Positions 37,379 through 44,601 of a stretch of DNA of 64,000 nt are shown here, in pieces; the stretch's first letter is position 1, and each line of letters starts with the position of its first letter. Position numbers and translations under genes: made by a program. The notes under the pieces were generated by a model. That model saw only the letters and a program-made list of their open reading frames with translations. It had not been told where the DNA came from and searched no databases. Source of the stretch: Streptomyces sp. 1-11 (GTDB lineage Bacteria > Actinomycetota > Actinomycetes > Streptomycetales > Streptomycetaceae); assembly GCF_007176755.1 (NCBI RefSeq), contig NZ_BJTV01000016.1, positions 116,641 through 180,640 on the forward strand, in the 5' to 3' direction.

Positions 37379-37379
37379 C
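37350..37379. repeat. attL: 30-bp direct repeat, left element border
   Basis: Identical over 30 bp to 52495-52524. Identity stops at 37349/52494 on one side and 37380/52525 on the other. It lies inside the terminator between what would be convergent neighbours (FHA-ABC and lytic transglycosylase genes) if the element were absent. Confidence 0.88.
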
Positions 37380-37472
37380 ACTGCATGACCTGCCCGGTTC
37401 TGTCAAATACCGCCGTGACCTGCGGGAATAGCGTTCGCTGACGTTGACTGGTGTCGGGTGTGTTCGGAAACG

Positions 37473-37493
37473 TTGTGCCCTCGTTGTGCCCTG
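37473..37493. repeat. paired integrase arm-site candidates, left
   Basis: GTGCCCT-CGTT-GTGCCCTG: two copies in tandem with an 11-bp period, about 95 bp inside the left att core. The same paired motif occurs near the right core in the same orientation. Confidence 0.55.
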
Positions 37494-37532
37494 AGGCATG
37501 ACGGGGGCGCAGCCACGCTCCGTGTCAGGCGG

Positions 37533-38270
37533 TCAGTCAAGGGCGTATTCCGAGGACAGGTCCCGGCCGACGCCGAGGTAGTCGACGGCGTACTCGGTCG
37601 GCTCGCCGTCCTGGTCCCAGTAGTGGTTCGTCATGGTGAGGACGACCGTTCCCGGCTCCGCGTCGAGCAGGCCGGCGACGTCCTCGGGCACTTCGCGGAG
37701 CGCGACCGTGTCCCGGCGCCTCGATGCGCGCCGGCCGGTCCGTTCCTCGATGAGGCCGAACGTCATCTTCGGCAGCGGCTCCGTCTCCAGCAGCTCGGGT
37801 GCCTGCTCGGCCAGCTGTCCGGCGATCCATGTAGTGGAGACGGTGACGACCCCTGCGGCGTCGATGTACCGGCGTCGGCGTCGGATGACCTGGTCTCCTG
37901 CTTCGAGGCCGAGGGCGTCGGCGACTTCCTGCGTTGCAGGCTCCAGCTCGGCGCCCACGATCTCCACGCGCTCCCCGTCGCCGATGCCCGATGCGCCGGC
38001 CCGGAGCAGGGACAGGCGGTCGGCACCAGCGGTGAGCTTCTTCGGCCTGGTGACGATGGTTCCTACCCCCGGCGTGGCCGTCGCGTACCCCTCGGCCCGG
38101 AGGACGCCAGGCACGCGTGCGGCCGTGGCCCGGCTGACACCCTCGGTCGCCATGATCTGGCTTACCGACGGCACACGGTCGCCCGGCTGGAGTTCGCCGC
38201 TCTCGATGCGGGCGATGATCTGCGCCGCGATGCGTGCGTAGGGCGGCAGCGTAGAGAGATCACGAGCCAT
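37533..38270 (-). CDS. GntR family repressor with UTRA domain (KorSA/TraR-like)
   Basis: 245 residues, AGGAGT ribosome site before ATG 38268-38270. N-terminal winged helix (LPPYARIAAQIIARIESGELQPGDRVPSVSQIMATEGVSRATAARV) and UTRA ligand domain from about residue 95 (GDQVIRRRRRYIDAAGVVTVSTTWI ... VVLTMTNHYWDQDGEPTEYAVDYLG). In AICEs such as pSAM2 a GntR protein (KorSA) represses transfer and replication functions. This one faces the divergent gene string across 197 bp that contain two TTCTAGAA palindromes, its likely operators. Confidence 0.88.
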   Translation of the reverse strand: MARDLSTLPPYARIAAQIIARIESGELQPGDRVPSVSQIMATEGVSRATAARVPGVLRAEGYATATPGVGTIVTRPKKLTAGADRLSLLRAGASGIGDGERVEIVGAELEPATQEVADALGLEAGDQVIRRRRRYIDAAGVVTVSTTWIAGQLAEQAPELLETEPLPKMTFGLIEERTGRRASRRRDTVALREVPEDVAGLLDAEPGTVVLTMTNHYWDQDGEPTEYAVDYLGVGRDLSSEYALD

Positions 38271-38282
38271 GAAAACTCCTAA

Positions 38283-38338
38283 CTTCTAGAACGTTCTGCA
38301 ATGCCTGTTGACTCTGCTGGTCTTCTAGAACATCCTAG
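38283..38338. promoter_or_regulatory. candidate GntR operators in the divergent control region
   Basis: CTTCTAGAACGTTCT (38283-38297) and CTTCTAGAACATCCT (38322-38336) are direct repeats 39 bp apart. Each contains the palindrome TTCTAGAA, and the first also contains AGAACGTTCT. A TTGACT hexamer (38308-38313) lies between them. Placement fits autorepression plus repression of the rightward operon. Confidence 0.55.
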
Positions 38339-38467
38339 GCGTGTACCCAATCGGCACGACAGATGCCGATCGGGACGAGTCAGGCATGACAAAAGCCCTG
38401 ACGGGATGCCCGCGGTGTTCCAGCACCGCGCCCGCCAGGGCCTCGCATCCAAGAGTCGGAGTCTCAG

Positions 38468-38713
38468 ATGCACGCTGAGCGTATCTTGCCTGCCCAGACG
38501 CAGGCACCCGCGGGCGAACCGCTCCGGGTGAAGGACGTCGCCGCCGCGCTGCGCGTCAACAACGCCACTGTCTACGCCGAGATCAAAGCGGGCCGCCTCG
38601 CGTCGTACCGCGTCGGCCAGGGCCGCGGCACCATCCGCGTCTCTCGGGCCGCCTTCACGCAGTACGTGACCGAGCGCGGCATCCCGACGAGCGAACTGGC
38701 GGTGGCACTGTGA
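38468..38713 (+). CDS. helix-turn-helix excisionase-family protein
   Basis: 81 residues from ATG 38468. A winged or MerR-type HTH core: EPLRVKDVAAALRVNNATVYAEIKAGRLASYRVGQGRGTIRVSRAAFTQYV. This matches the 'excisionase/DNA-binding' (HTH_17) fold used by Xis proteins and small AICE regulators. It could control excision or act as a transcription activator of the operon. First gene of the rightward string; its stop overlaps the next start (GTGA). Confidence 0.8.
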   Translation: MHAERILPAQTQAPAGEPLRVKDVAAALRVNNATVYAEIKAGRLASYRVGQGRGTIRVSRAAFTQYVTERGIPTSELAVAL

Positions 38714-39054
38714 AGACCGCCGTCAGCCTCCCCGCCATCCCGAAGCAGCCCACGGCCGCCGACATGTCGGCGCCGGCCAAGCCGTCCGTCGATCACCTGA
38801 TGGACACCCCGCTGCCCCTGCTCATCAACGAGCTGGGCGTGACCCTTATCGACTCCGACATCACCGACGCCGAGTTCTTCGGCGCGGTGGTGCAGCGGAA
38901 GACTGGTGAGCTGCTACTGACGATGCCGCGCTACCGCAGCGAGCTGGAGTACGACACCGTCGCCCGCTACCTGCTCGCCCAGGCGCTCGGCGTGCCGGTG
39001 CCGGAGATGCCGGCGCCGCTCAGCACGACCCGCCTCGAGGGCGGTGCCCTCTGA
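38710..39054 (+). CDS. hypothetical protein in the AICE operon
   Basis: 114 residues from GTG 38710, coupled to the HTH gene. The second half (LGVTLIDSDITDAEFFGAVVQRKTGELLLTMPRYRSELEYDTVARYLLAQALGV) vaguely recalls ImmA/IrrE peptidase folds, but the zinc-binding HExxH is absent, so peptidase function is not claimed. Not otherwise recognised. Coupled by overlap to the next ORF. Confidence 0.7.
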   Translation: MKTAVSLPAIPKQPTAADMSAPAKPSVDHLMDTPLPLLINELGVTLIDSDITDAEFFGAVVQRKTGELLLTMPRYRSELEYDTVARYLLAQALGVPVPEMPAPLSTTRLEGGAL

Positions 39055-39173
39055 TGCCGCGCCGCAACGGGAACGTGAACACGACCCGGCAGCGGGTCGC
39101 CGTCGAGGAGCTGTCGAAGCGGGACGCCCGCCGGCTGGCCGCGAAGGCTCGCCGCCGGAGGTGGGCCGCATGA
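39054..39173 (+). CDS. tiny basic hypothetical protein
   Basis: 39 residues, start ATG 39054 overlapping the previous stop and ending inside the next start (ATGA 39170-39173). Thirteen residues are Arg or Lys (MPRRNGNVNTTRQRV...RDARRLAAKARRRRWAA). The tight two-sided overlap is the main support. Could bind nucleic acid; no family recognised. Confidence 0.6.
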   Translation: MPRRNGNVNTTRQRVAVEELSKRDARRLAAKARRRRWAA

Positions 39174-39601
39174 GCGACGAGGACGAGCGCGCCCGCCGCT
39201 TCGTGGACCGGCACTTCCCGATCGTGGCCGGGTTCCTGGCCCGCACGGTCACGCTGGACACGATGGATCACGGCCCGGTGACCTTCACCTGCCCGCCGTG
39301 GTGCATCGGCCACGGCTGGCAGATGGGCGTCGGGATCGGCCGGAACGACATCACGCACCGCTCGGTGCGGGTGAAGGCCGGCGTGGACACGGAGTCGCAC
39401 GGCCTGCAGCCGCTGATGAACGCCTGGATCTCGTGGGCGCCGTTCCGCGAGATGGTCCCCATGATCTCGCTGGTGCTGGACGCCGAGGGCGACTATCAGG
39501 CCGAGGACGGCCGCCGCATCGCCGGAGCCCTGGGCGTGGCCGCATCCCGTATCGAGGCCCTGGCCACCGAGGCGATCCGGCTGCGGGGCGAGATCTCGTG
39601 A
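39170..39601 (+). CDS. DUF6907-like hypothetical protein
   Basis: 143 residues from ATG 39170. It contains VTFTCPPWCIGHG, the Cys-Pro-Pro-Trp-Cys signature of the DUF6907-type family found in Streptomyces plasmids and AICEs, and a later ISLVLDAEGDYQAEDGRRIAGAL segment. The CPPWC could bind metal. Function unknown; its position in the transfer operon suggests an accessory role. Confidence 0.75.
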   Translation: MSDEDERARRFVDRHFPIVAGFLARTVTLDTMDHGPVTFTCPPWCIGHGWQMGVGIGRNDITHRSVRVKAGVDTESHGLQPLMNAWISWAPFREMVPMISLVLDAEGDYQAEDGRRIAGALGVAASRIEALATEAIRLRGEIS

Positions 39602-39801
39602 CCTCCCGCTGGCCGATTCGCCGGCCGACCGAGCATGCCGCCCTGCGCGCGGTGTGCCGGTCGGCCCGGCCGATCCCCTCTGTTCCTGCCCTCATGGCCG
39701 CCCTGGTCGACGCCGTCGACCGCCGGGACCTCGAGGGCGCTTGTCTCGCGTCGCACCGCGTGGTGCGCGCCGCAAGCCCGCAGGCCGTATCCACCGACTG
39801 A
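39598..39801 (+). CDS. hypothetical small protein
   Basis: 67 residues from GTG 39598, overlapping the previous stop by GTGA. Helical and basic (RWPIRRPTEHAALRAVCRSARP... VDAVDRRDLEGACLASHRVVRAA). No family recognised; supported by coupling and codon usage. A hairpin terminator candidate follows. Confidence 0.55.
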   Translation: MTSRWPIRRPTEHAALRAVCRSARPIPSVPALMAALVDAVDRRDLEGACLASHRVVRAASPQAVSTD

Positions 39802-39814
39802 CCGGCTGCCCGAT

Positions 39815-39835
39815 CCGCCCGTCTTGCACGGGCGG
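39815..39835 (+). terminator. hairpin within the AICE operon
   Basis: CCGCCCGT-CTTGC-ACGGGCGG, perfect 8-bp stem between two small genes. Could attenuate transcription. Confidence 0.5.
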
Positions 39836-39877
39836 TGAGGGGAGCCGGGACAGTCCCAGCCCAGAGAGGAGCCCGTC

Positions 39878-40063
39878 ATGCGAAGCAACAACCCCCAGGA
39901 GCAGATCAAGATCCACGAGCAGTCCGCAGCCCTCGCCCGTGAGGCACAGATCCAAGCGGAAGCCGCCCGCGACCACATCGCCGCCAGGCTCGCCACCGCC
40001 GACGTCGACAAGCACCTCGACGCCGCCAACGCCATCCGCGACCTGGAGAAGTGGCGCGCCTGA
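39878..40063 (+). CDS. small helical hypothetical protein
   Basis: 61 residues, GAGAGGAG ribosome site. Entirely alpha-helical and charged (QEQIKIHEQSAALAREAQIQAEAARDHIAARLATADVDKHLDAANAIRDLEKW), probably a coiled coil. No family recognised. Isolated between two hairpins, so it may be expressed separately from its neighbours. Confidence 0.65.
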   Translation: MRSNNPQEQIKIHEQSAALAREAQIQAEAARDHIAARLATADVDKHLDAANAIRDLEKWRA

Positions 40064-40075
40064 CACCCGCTGCCT

Positions 40076-40103
40076 GTGGCGCCCGGCTCACCCCGGGCGC
40101 CAC
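40076..40103 (+). terminator. hairpin between small ORF and Spd-like gene
   Basis: GTGGCGCCCGG-N6-CCGGGCGCCAC, perfect 11-bp stem. It lies 19 bp before the next GTG start and could act as attenuator or terminator. Confidence 0.6.
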
Positions 40104-40121
40104 GTTCTGGAAGGACATGAA

Positions 40122-41057
40122 GTGAACCAGCTGAAGAAGGTGGCGCCGTGGGTGCTGCCGTCCATCCTGACCAGCATTGCCGTGGCGTGGGCCATCGACG
40201 CCATCGGCGGCATCCTCGCCGACCAGGCCGCCGCCCCGTTCGCGTACAGCGTCGCCGTCCTCTACGACGCCGTCTGGCTGTACGCCCTGGCGCAGGAGAC
40301 CGCGCACCGCCGGCAGGGCTCCAGCGCCCGCCTGCCGAAGGCCATCGGCTGGGTGTTCCTGCCGCTGACCGTGGCCGTGCTCGGCGCCCGCGGCCTGCTC
40401 GCCGGTGACGTCCTGGCCGCCGTGGTCGGCGCGCTCATCCCGGTACTGGCCAAGGTGACGCTGATGATGGCCATCGACCGGGACCGCACCCGGATCAGCC
40501 CGCGCGCCCAGGCCGCCATCGACCGGACCCGTGCCACGACCCGTGACCGGATCGCCGTGTCCCGTGCCGTGGCCGCCGCCCGGGCCGACGAGACGAAGGC
40601 CGCGGCGGAGATCCTGAAGGGCACCCGGGAGGCGGAGGCGGACGCCGTCACCGTCACCCATGACGCGTTCGAGGCGTACTCGAACGTCATCGACCAGCAC
40701 CCCCTGCCGGAGGCCGTCGCCGAGCTGCCCGGCCTGGTCTCCGACCGTGAGCTGGAGGCCCTGCTGGCAGGGGGAGTGCCGGACGGTGTTCCCGCACTTG
40801 GCACGGGGGGTGACGGCCCGCCCGGCACGGGCGGCGGCACGCCCTCGGCACAGGAGGCGAAGGCCGCCAACGACCAGGCGGTGGCCCTGCTCGCCGCCCA
40901 GCTGTACGCGACGAACCCGCCGCCGTCGAAGCGGAAGTTCCGGGAGGCCATGCGTACCGAGATGAACGCCCGGCAGCTGACCGGCTCGTGGGAGACGATC
41001 GACGCCCTGTACGACCGGGAGAAGGCTCTGGCCGGGCCGGGCGGGGGCCGGCCGTGA
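40122..41057 (+). CDS. Spd-like membrane protein of the transfer region
   Basis: 311 residues from GTG 40122. The first about 120 residues hold four hydrophobic helices (APWVLPSILTSIAVAWAIDAIGG; FAYSVAVLYDAVWLYALAQ; AIGWVFLPLTVAVLGARGLL; AAVVGALIPVLAKVTLMMAI). They are followed by a long soluble helical domain (about 130-220), a Gly/Pro linker and a C-terminal region with ..NPPPSKRKFREAMRTEMNARQLTGSWETIDALYDRE. Spread (Spd) proteins of Streptomyces plasmids are membrane proteins encoded near the tra gene and help intramycelial plasmid spread. Assignment rests on topology and context. Confidence 0.65.
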   Translation: MNQLKKVAPWVLPSILTSIAVAWAIDAIGGILADQAAAPFAYSVAVLYDAVWLYALAQETAHRRQGSSARLPKAIGWVFLPLTVAVLGARGLLAGDVLAAVVGALIPVLAKVTLMMAIDRDRTRISPRAQAAIDRTRATTRDRIAVSRAVAAARADETKAAAEILKGTREAEADAVTVTHDAFEAYSNVIDQHPLPEAVAELPGLVSDRELEALLAGGVPDGVPALGTGGDGPPGTGGGTPSAQEAKAANDQAVALLAAQLYATNPPPSKRKFREAMRTEMNARQLTGSWETIDALYDREKALAGPGGGRP

Positions 41058-41362
41058 GCGCCCTGGAGAAGGCGGAGGCCGCCGTCGAGGAAGCACAGAC
41101 GGACACCGTCGCTGTGCAGCTGGCGCTCGCCGCCGTCGAGCTCGCCAAGGTCGCTGCCGCCCAGCAGCAGGCGCCCGCGCCCGCGGCCCCGGCCAAGGAG
41201 CCGTTCGACACCCGCAAGTGGGTGACCCTCGGCGGCCTCGGCATCGCCGCCGGCCTGGTCGCCTCCCTGTTCGCCGTCGCGGTCGCCATCGGCGCCGTGT
41301 CCGTCGCCATCCTCGCCCTGGTCCTGCGCGGACTGTGGGCCGACTACCTGAAGGGGAAGTGA
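41054..41362 (+). CDS. small membrane protein, Spd-like
   Basis: 102 residues from GTG 41054, overlapping the preceding stop (GTGA). N-terminal helix (EKAEAAVEEAQTDTVAVQLALAAVELAKVAAAQQQ) looks coiled-coil; then an Ala/Pro hinge and two transmembrane stretches (about 58-95: VTLGGLGIAAGLVASLFAVAVAIGAVSVAILALVL). Candidate partner of the upstream Spd-like protein. No family certain. Confidence 0.65.
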   Translation: MSALEKAEAAVEEAQTDTVAVQLALAAVELAKVAAAQQQAPAPAAPAKEPFDTRKWVTLGGLGIAAGLVASLFAVAVAIGAVSVAILALVLRGLWADYLKGK

Positions 41363-41364
41363 CC

Positions 41365-41556
41365 ATGACCCGCACCCAGCGCCTGACCATGGCGGACGCC
41401 GCCCTGCAGCGGGCCGCCGCCCTCGCCCGGGACGCCGAGACGCGCGCCCGGCACGAGGACACCCGGCACGAGGCCGCACCGCTCGCCGCCGTCGGCGCCC
41501 TGTGGGCCGACATCGCCCGCACCCACACCGCCATCGCCGACACCACGGAGGACTGA
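41365..41556 (+). CDS. small helical hypothetical protein
   Basis: 63 residues, ATG 41365 two bases after the upstream stop. Ala/Arg-rich helix (ADAALQRAAALARDAETRARHEDTRHEAAPLAAVGALWADIARTHTAIADTTED). No recognised family; supported by operon spacing. Confidence 0.6.
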   Translation: MTRTQRLTMADAALQRAAALARDAETRARHEDTRHEAAPLAAVGALWADIARTHTAIADTTED

Positions 41557-41559
41557 CCG

Positions 41560-41745
41560 ATGCCCGCTTCGAAGCATGACCCGCACAACCTGCGTGAGCT
41601 GGCCGCAACGGTCGTGATCGGTATCCGCGTCGCCCGCCGGCAGGAGCAGGGCAAGCCCACGGCGGCCCTCGAGCGTCGAGCCGAGCGCATCCGGGAGAAG
41701 GCGCAGGAGCGCGAGGACGCCCGCGCCAAGGGCCAGAAGAAGTAG
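41560..41745 (+). CDS. small basic helical hypothetical protein
   Basis: 61 residues, ATG 41560 three bases after the upstream stop. Lys/Arg/Glu-rich helix (GIRVARRQEQGKPTAALERRAERIREKAQEREDARAKGQKK). No recognised family. A 13-bp-stem hairpin follows and separates it from the tra gene. Confidence 0.6.
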   Translation: MPASKHDPHNLRELAATVVIGIRVARRQEQGKPTAALERRAERIREKAQEREDARAKGQKK

Positions 41746-41751
41746 ATCCGC

Positions 41752-41796
41752 CACGGGGCGGCCGTCACCCAGGCAAGGATCGTCGGCCGCCCCGTG
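41752..41796 (+). terminator. long-stem terminator upstream of the tra gene
   Basis: Perfect 13-bp arms CACGGGGCGGCCG / CGGCCGCCCCGTG with a 19-base loop. It separates the small-ORF string from the translocase gene. Confidence 0.7.
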
Positions 41797-41833
41797 TCCC
41801 CTGATCGCCATCTAGCAACCGGAGATGACCAGC

Positions 41834-43972
41834 ATGACCGAGACAGTCCCGGAGCGGGTAAACGGGCACGTCAGCCCGCAGGTGTCCCTGCTGAAGTTCG
41901 CCCCCGAGCAGCCGCCGGCCCCGGCCGCCGAGCCGGTGAAGGAGCCGGCCGCCCCGCGGCGCCGCCGGGTCCGTATCGACCACCTGCGCCGGGTCGTCGT
42001 CGAGACCCGCGAGAACCCCGGGTACCGGCTCGCCGTCCGCCACGGCGCCTACGTGTGGGGCGGAACCCGCATCCTCGCCCGCCGGGCCTGGGACGGCCGC
42101 ACCGCCGCCCGCTACCAGCGCATGATGCGCGTCGCCGAGGCCGGCGGGAACGAAGAGCTCGTGCGTGAGTGGGAGCAGCGGCTCAGCTCCTACCGGGCCG
42201 CCCGGCAGAAGCGGCGCATGGAGATGCTGCAGATGGCCATCAACGCGCCGAAGGCCCTGCTCACGGGCACCGTGGCCGGGACGGGTGCGCTCCTGCTGCT
42301 GGGCATCCTGCTCGCCTGGAACAGCCACGACGTCCACGACGTCCTCGCCCCGATCAACACGGTCGTCGACTTCGTCGGCCTGGTCGCGTTCGTCGCCGGT
42401 GTGATCTGGGGCCCGCTGCTGTTCGCGCTGCCGTGGCTGGCCCTGCTCAGCGTGTGGGCGGTCGGCCGGCACCAGCGCACCGCACCCGTGTGGGCGCTGC
42501 CCGCCGAGCAGCAGGAACAGGGCGTGGTGCCCGACGAGAGCGCCATCATCCGCGCGCTGGGCAACCTGGGCATCGCCCCGCTGAACAAGGCCATCAAGGA
42601 AGGCTGGCAGCCGCGTTGGGTGCAGCCGTCGACCCGCTCCGGGAACGGCTGGCACACCAAGCTGCAGCTGCCGCTGGGCGTCACCGTCGAGATGGTCAAC
42701 GTCAAGAAGAACGTGCTGGCCCACAACCTGCTCAGGAAGCCGGTCGAGGTGTGGCCGACCGAGCCGCCGAAGGAGCCGGGCGTTCTGGACCTGTGGGTGG
42801 CTGACCAGGGCTCCCTGTCCGGGCCTGTGCCGCCGTGGCCGCTGCTGAAGGAGGGCTCCACCGACTACTTCAAGGGCGTGCCCGTCGCCGTATCCCAGCG
42901 GGGCGAACCCATCATCGGCAAGCTGATGGCGTCCAACTGGATCGTCGGCGGCATCATGGGCTCCGGTAAGACGTCCATCGTCGTCTCCCTGCTGCTCGGC
43001 GCCATCCTGGACCCGCTGGTCGAGGCCGAGGTGTACGTGATGGCCGCGAACGTCGACTACGACCCGCTCAAGCCCCGGCTGAAGACGCTGGTCAAGGGCG
43101 ACGACAAGGAGCAGCTCAAGGCCGCCCTGGACCGGCTGCGCACCCTGACGCAGGAGGTCACCGAGCGGGGCAAGCTGCTGGAGGAGCTCGGCGGCGACTC
43201 GCCGAAGCTCACCCGCGAGATGGCGCTGAAGGACGCTCGGATGCGGCCGCGGGTCGTCGTGTTCGACGAGTGCCACGAGCTGTTCATGGACAAGGACTAC
43301 GGGAAAGAGGCCGCTGAGCTGGCCATTCGCGTCATGAAGAAGGCGCGGAAGGTGGGCATCACCCTTATCTGGACCACGGTGTCCCCGACCGCCGACAGCC
43401 TGCCGCGGGACGTCACCCGCAACACGTCGCACCGTGTGGCGTTCGCGGTCGGCGACCAGGTCGCCAACGACGGCCTGCTCGGCTCCGGCAAGTACAAGGC
43501 CGGCATCCGGGCGACCGAGCTGGTGCCCGGCCAGGACATCGGCACCGCCGTGACCTACGGCTTCACCGCGAAGCCGTTCGAGGTGATCCGCGCGTACTAC
43601 GTCGAGCGGGACGCCGAGAAGGGCATCGACAACGTGACGCCGGTCGTCGAGCGGGCGATGGGCCTGCGGGAGGGCACCGGCCCGGTCGACGAGCCGACGT
43701 TCGAGCCGCCGGACCCGCTGGCCGACGTCGCCGCCGTCATCGGCGACGAGCCGCGGGTGCTGGTGCAGGAGGTGCTGCACCTGCTGGCCGCGAAGAACCC
43801 GGAGGTGTACCGCAGCTGGGGGCCGGCGGATCTGAAGAAGGCTCTGGAGCCGTTCGGTGCCCAGCAGTACAAGTCTGACGGCCGCATGGTCGTCGCCCGC
43901 GAGCGCGTCCAGGACGCCGTCCTTGAGCGGCTCGCCGAGGACGACGAAGAGCAGGGAGACGACGAGATCTGA
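41834..43972 (+). CDS. FtsK/SpoIIIE-type DNA translocase (TraB/TraSA-like)
   Basis: 712 residues from ATG 41834, nine bases after GGAG (ATG 41825 directly abuts that GGAG and is less likely). Polar N-terminus, a transmembrane pair at about 155-215 (ALLTGTVAGTGALLLLGILLAW; FVGLVAFVAGVIWGPLLFALPWLALLSVW), then an FtsK ATPase domain with Walker A GGIMGSGKTS and Walker B VVVFDECHELF. A C-terminal winged-helix-like segment follows (RVLVQEVLHLLAAKNPEVYRSWGPADLKKALEPFGAQQYKSDG). This single protein moves double-stranded DNA between hyphae in Streptomyces AICEs and plasmids. Its presence marks the element as conjugative. Confidence 0.92.
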   Translation: MTETVPERVNGHVSPQVSLLKFAPEQPPAPAAEPVKEPAAPRRRRVRIDHLRRVVVETRENPGYRLAVRHGAYVWGGTRILARRAWDGRTAARYQRMMRVAEAGGNEELVREWEQRLSSYRAARQKRRMEMLQMAINAPKALLTGTVAGTGALLLLGILLAWNSHDVHDVLAPINTVVDFVGLVAFVAGVIWGPLLFALPWLALLSVWAVGRHQRTAPVWALPAEQQEQGVVPDESAIIRALGNLGIAPLNKAIKEGWQPRWVQPSTRSGNGWHTKLQLPLGVTVEMVNVKKNVLAHNLLRKPVEVWPTEPPKEPGVLDLWVADQGSLSGPVPPWPLLKEGSTDYFKGVPVAVSQRGEPIIGKLMASNWIVGGIMGSGKTSIVVSLLLGAILDPLVEAEVYVMAANVDYDPLKPRLKTLVKGDDKEQLKAALDRLRTLTQEVTERGKLLEELGGDSPKLTREMALKDARMRPRVVVFDECHELFMDKDYGKEAAELAIRVMKKARKVGITLIWTTVSPTADSLPRDVTRNTSHRVAFAVGDQVANDGLLGSGKYKAGIRATELVPGQDIGTAVTYGFTAKPFEVIRAYYVERDAEKGIDNVTPVVERAMGLREGTGPVDEPTFEPPDPLADVAAVIGDEPRVLVQEVLHLLAAKNPEVYRSWGPADLKKALEPFGAQQYKSDGRMVVARERVQDAVLERLAEDDEEQGDDEI

Positions 43973-44060
43973 GGGAGTTCTCCCTACCCGGCTCCCTGGA
44001 CGGCCTCCCTGGCGGTGACCTGCGCAGATGGGAGCCCAGGGAGGCAAGGGAGGCAGCACT

Positions 44061-44094
44061 GAAGGGGCGCCCGGAAGCCCGGTAACGCCCCTTC
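44061..44094. terminator. hairpin between tra and the convergent XRE gene
   Basis: GAAGGGGCG / CGCCCCTTC, perfect 9-bp stem with a 16-base loop, in the 158-bp gap after tra. Confidence 0.6.
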
Positions 44095-44106
44095 CTGGTC
44101 CTACCT

Positions 44107-44134
44107 CTGACTCCCTCCCTGAGGGCGGAGTCAG
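44107..44134. terminator. hairpin at the 3' end of the XRE gene
   Basis: CTGACTCC-N12-GGAGTCAG, 8-bp stem overlapping the XRE stop codon (44131-44133). Confidence 0.5.
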
Positions 44135-44601
44135 GTTCCTGATGGCTCTGGAAACTCTGCTGAATCGAGGCGCCGCATGATCTCGTCGACTTCCTCGCCG
44201 ACCGTTCGGAATAGGGACGCGCGGATCGTCTCCCGTGTGTGCGGGTGGTCGCGCAGGAAGCCGGCCAGGTCGCCGAGGGCTCGCCGGGCTGCAGCCTCCC
44301 GCATGACCCAGCGGCCCACGGCGCGGTCCGCCTCGATGTGGTCGGTGTCGACCTCCACACCCTCCAGCAGTTTGCCGGGAGTCGTCTTGAACACGGAGGC
44401 CAACGCGACCAGTTCCACGATCGAGACGGGACGCTTCCCACCCTCGATTCGTGTAATGACCAGGGCGTTCACTTCCTTGCCCAGGGCGTGCCCGAGCTGC
44501 TTCGCCAGCTCGGCCTGAGACCACTGCAGGGACTCCCGTGCCTGCTTCACCTGGGCGCCGAAGGTCGCCCCAATCTCATCAGTCTTCACGTGGTGAAGCA
44601 T
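44131..44601 (-). CDS. XRE family repressor-like regulator
   Basis: 156 residues from ATG 44599-44601; in-frame upstream starts would cross the divergent control region. N-terminal helix-turn-helix of the Cro/C1 type: IGATFGAQVKQARESLQWSQAELAKQLGHALGKEVNALVITRIEGGKRPVSIVELVALASVF. The C-terminal half is helical (DHIEADRAVGRWVMREAAARRALGDLAGFL..TIRASLFRTVGEEVDEIMRRLD). It probably represses the rightward xis/replication operon by binding the GTGAAGC-N7-GCTTCAC sites between them. One site overlaps its own start codon, consistent with autorepression and leaderless translation. Confidence 0.85.
   Translation of the reverse strand: MLHHVKTDEIGATFGAQVKQARESLQWSQAELAKQLGHALGKEVNALVITRIEGGKRPVSIVELVALASVFKTTPGKLLEGVEVDTDHIEADRAVGRWVMREAAARRALGDLAGFLRDHPHTRETIRASLFRTVGEEVDEIMRRLDSAEFPEPSGT

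Noticed and set aside
37350..37379. tRNA gene 3' end as integration site
   Set aside because: The 30-bp repeat is a terminator hairpin; no T-arm consensus or flanking cloverleaf could be found at either border.
38710..39054. ImmA/IrrE-type peptidase partner of a repressor
   Set aside because: Overall pattern is faintly similar, but the zinc-binding HExxH is absent and the match is too weak to name the protein.
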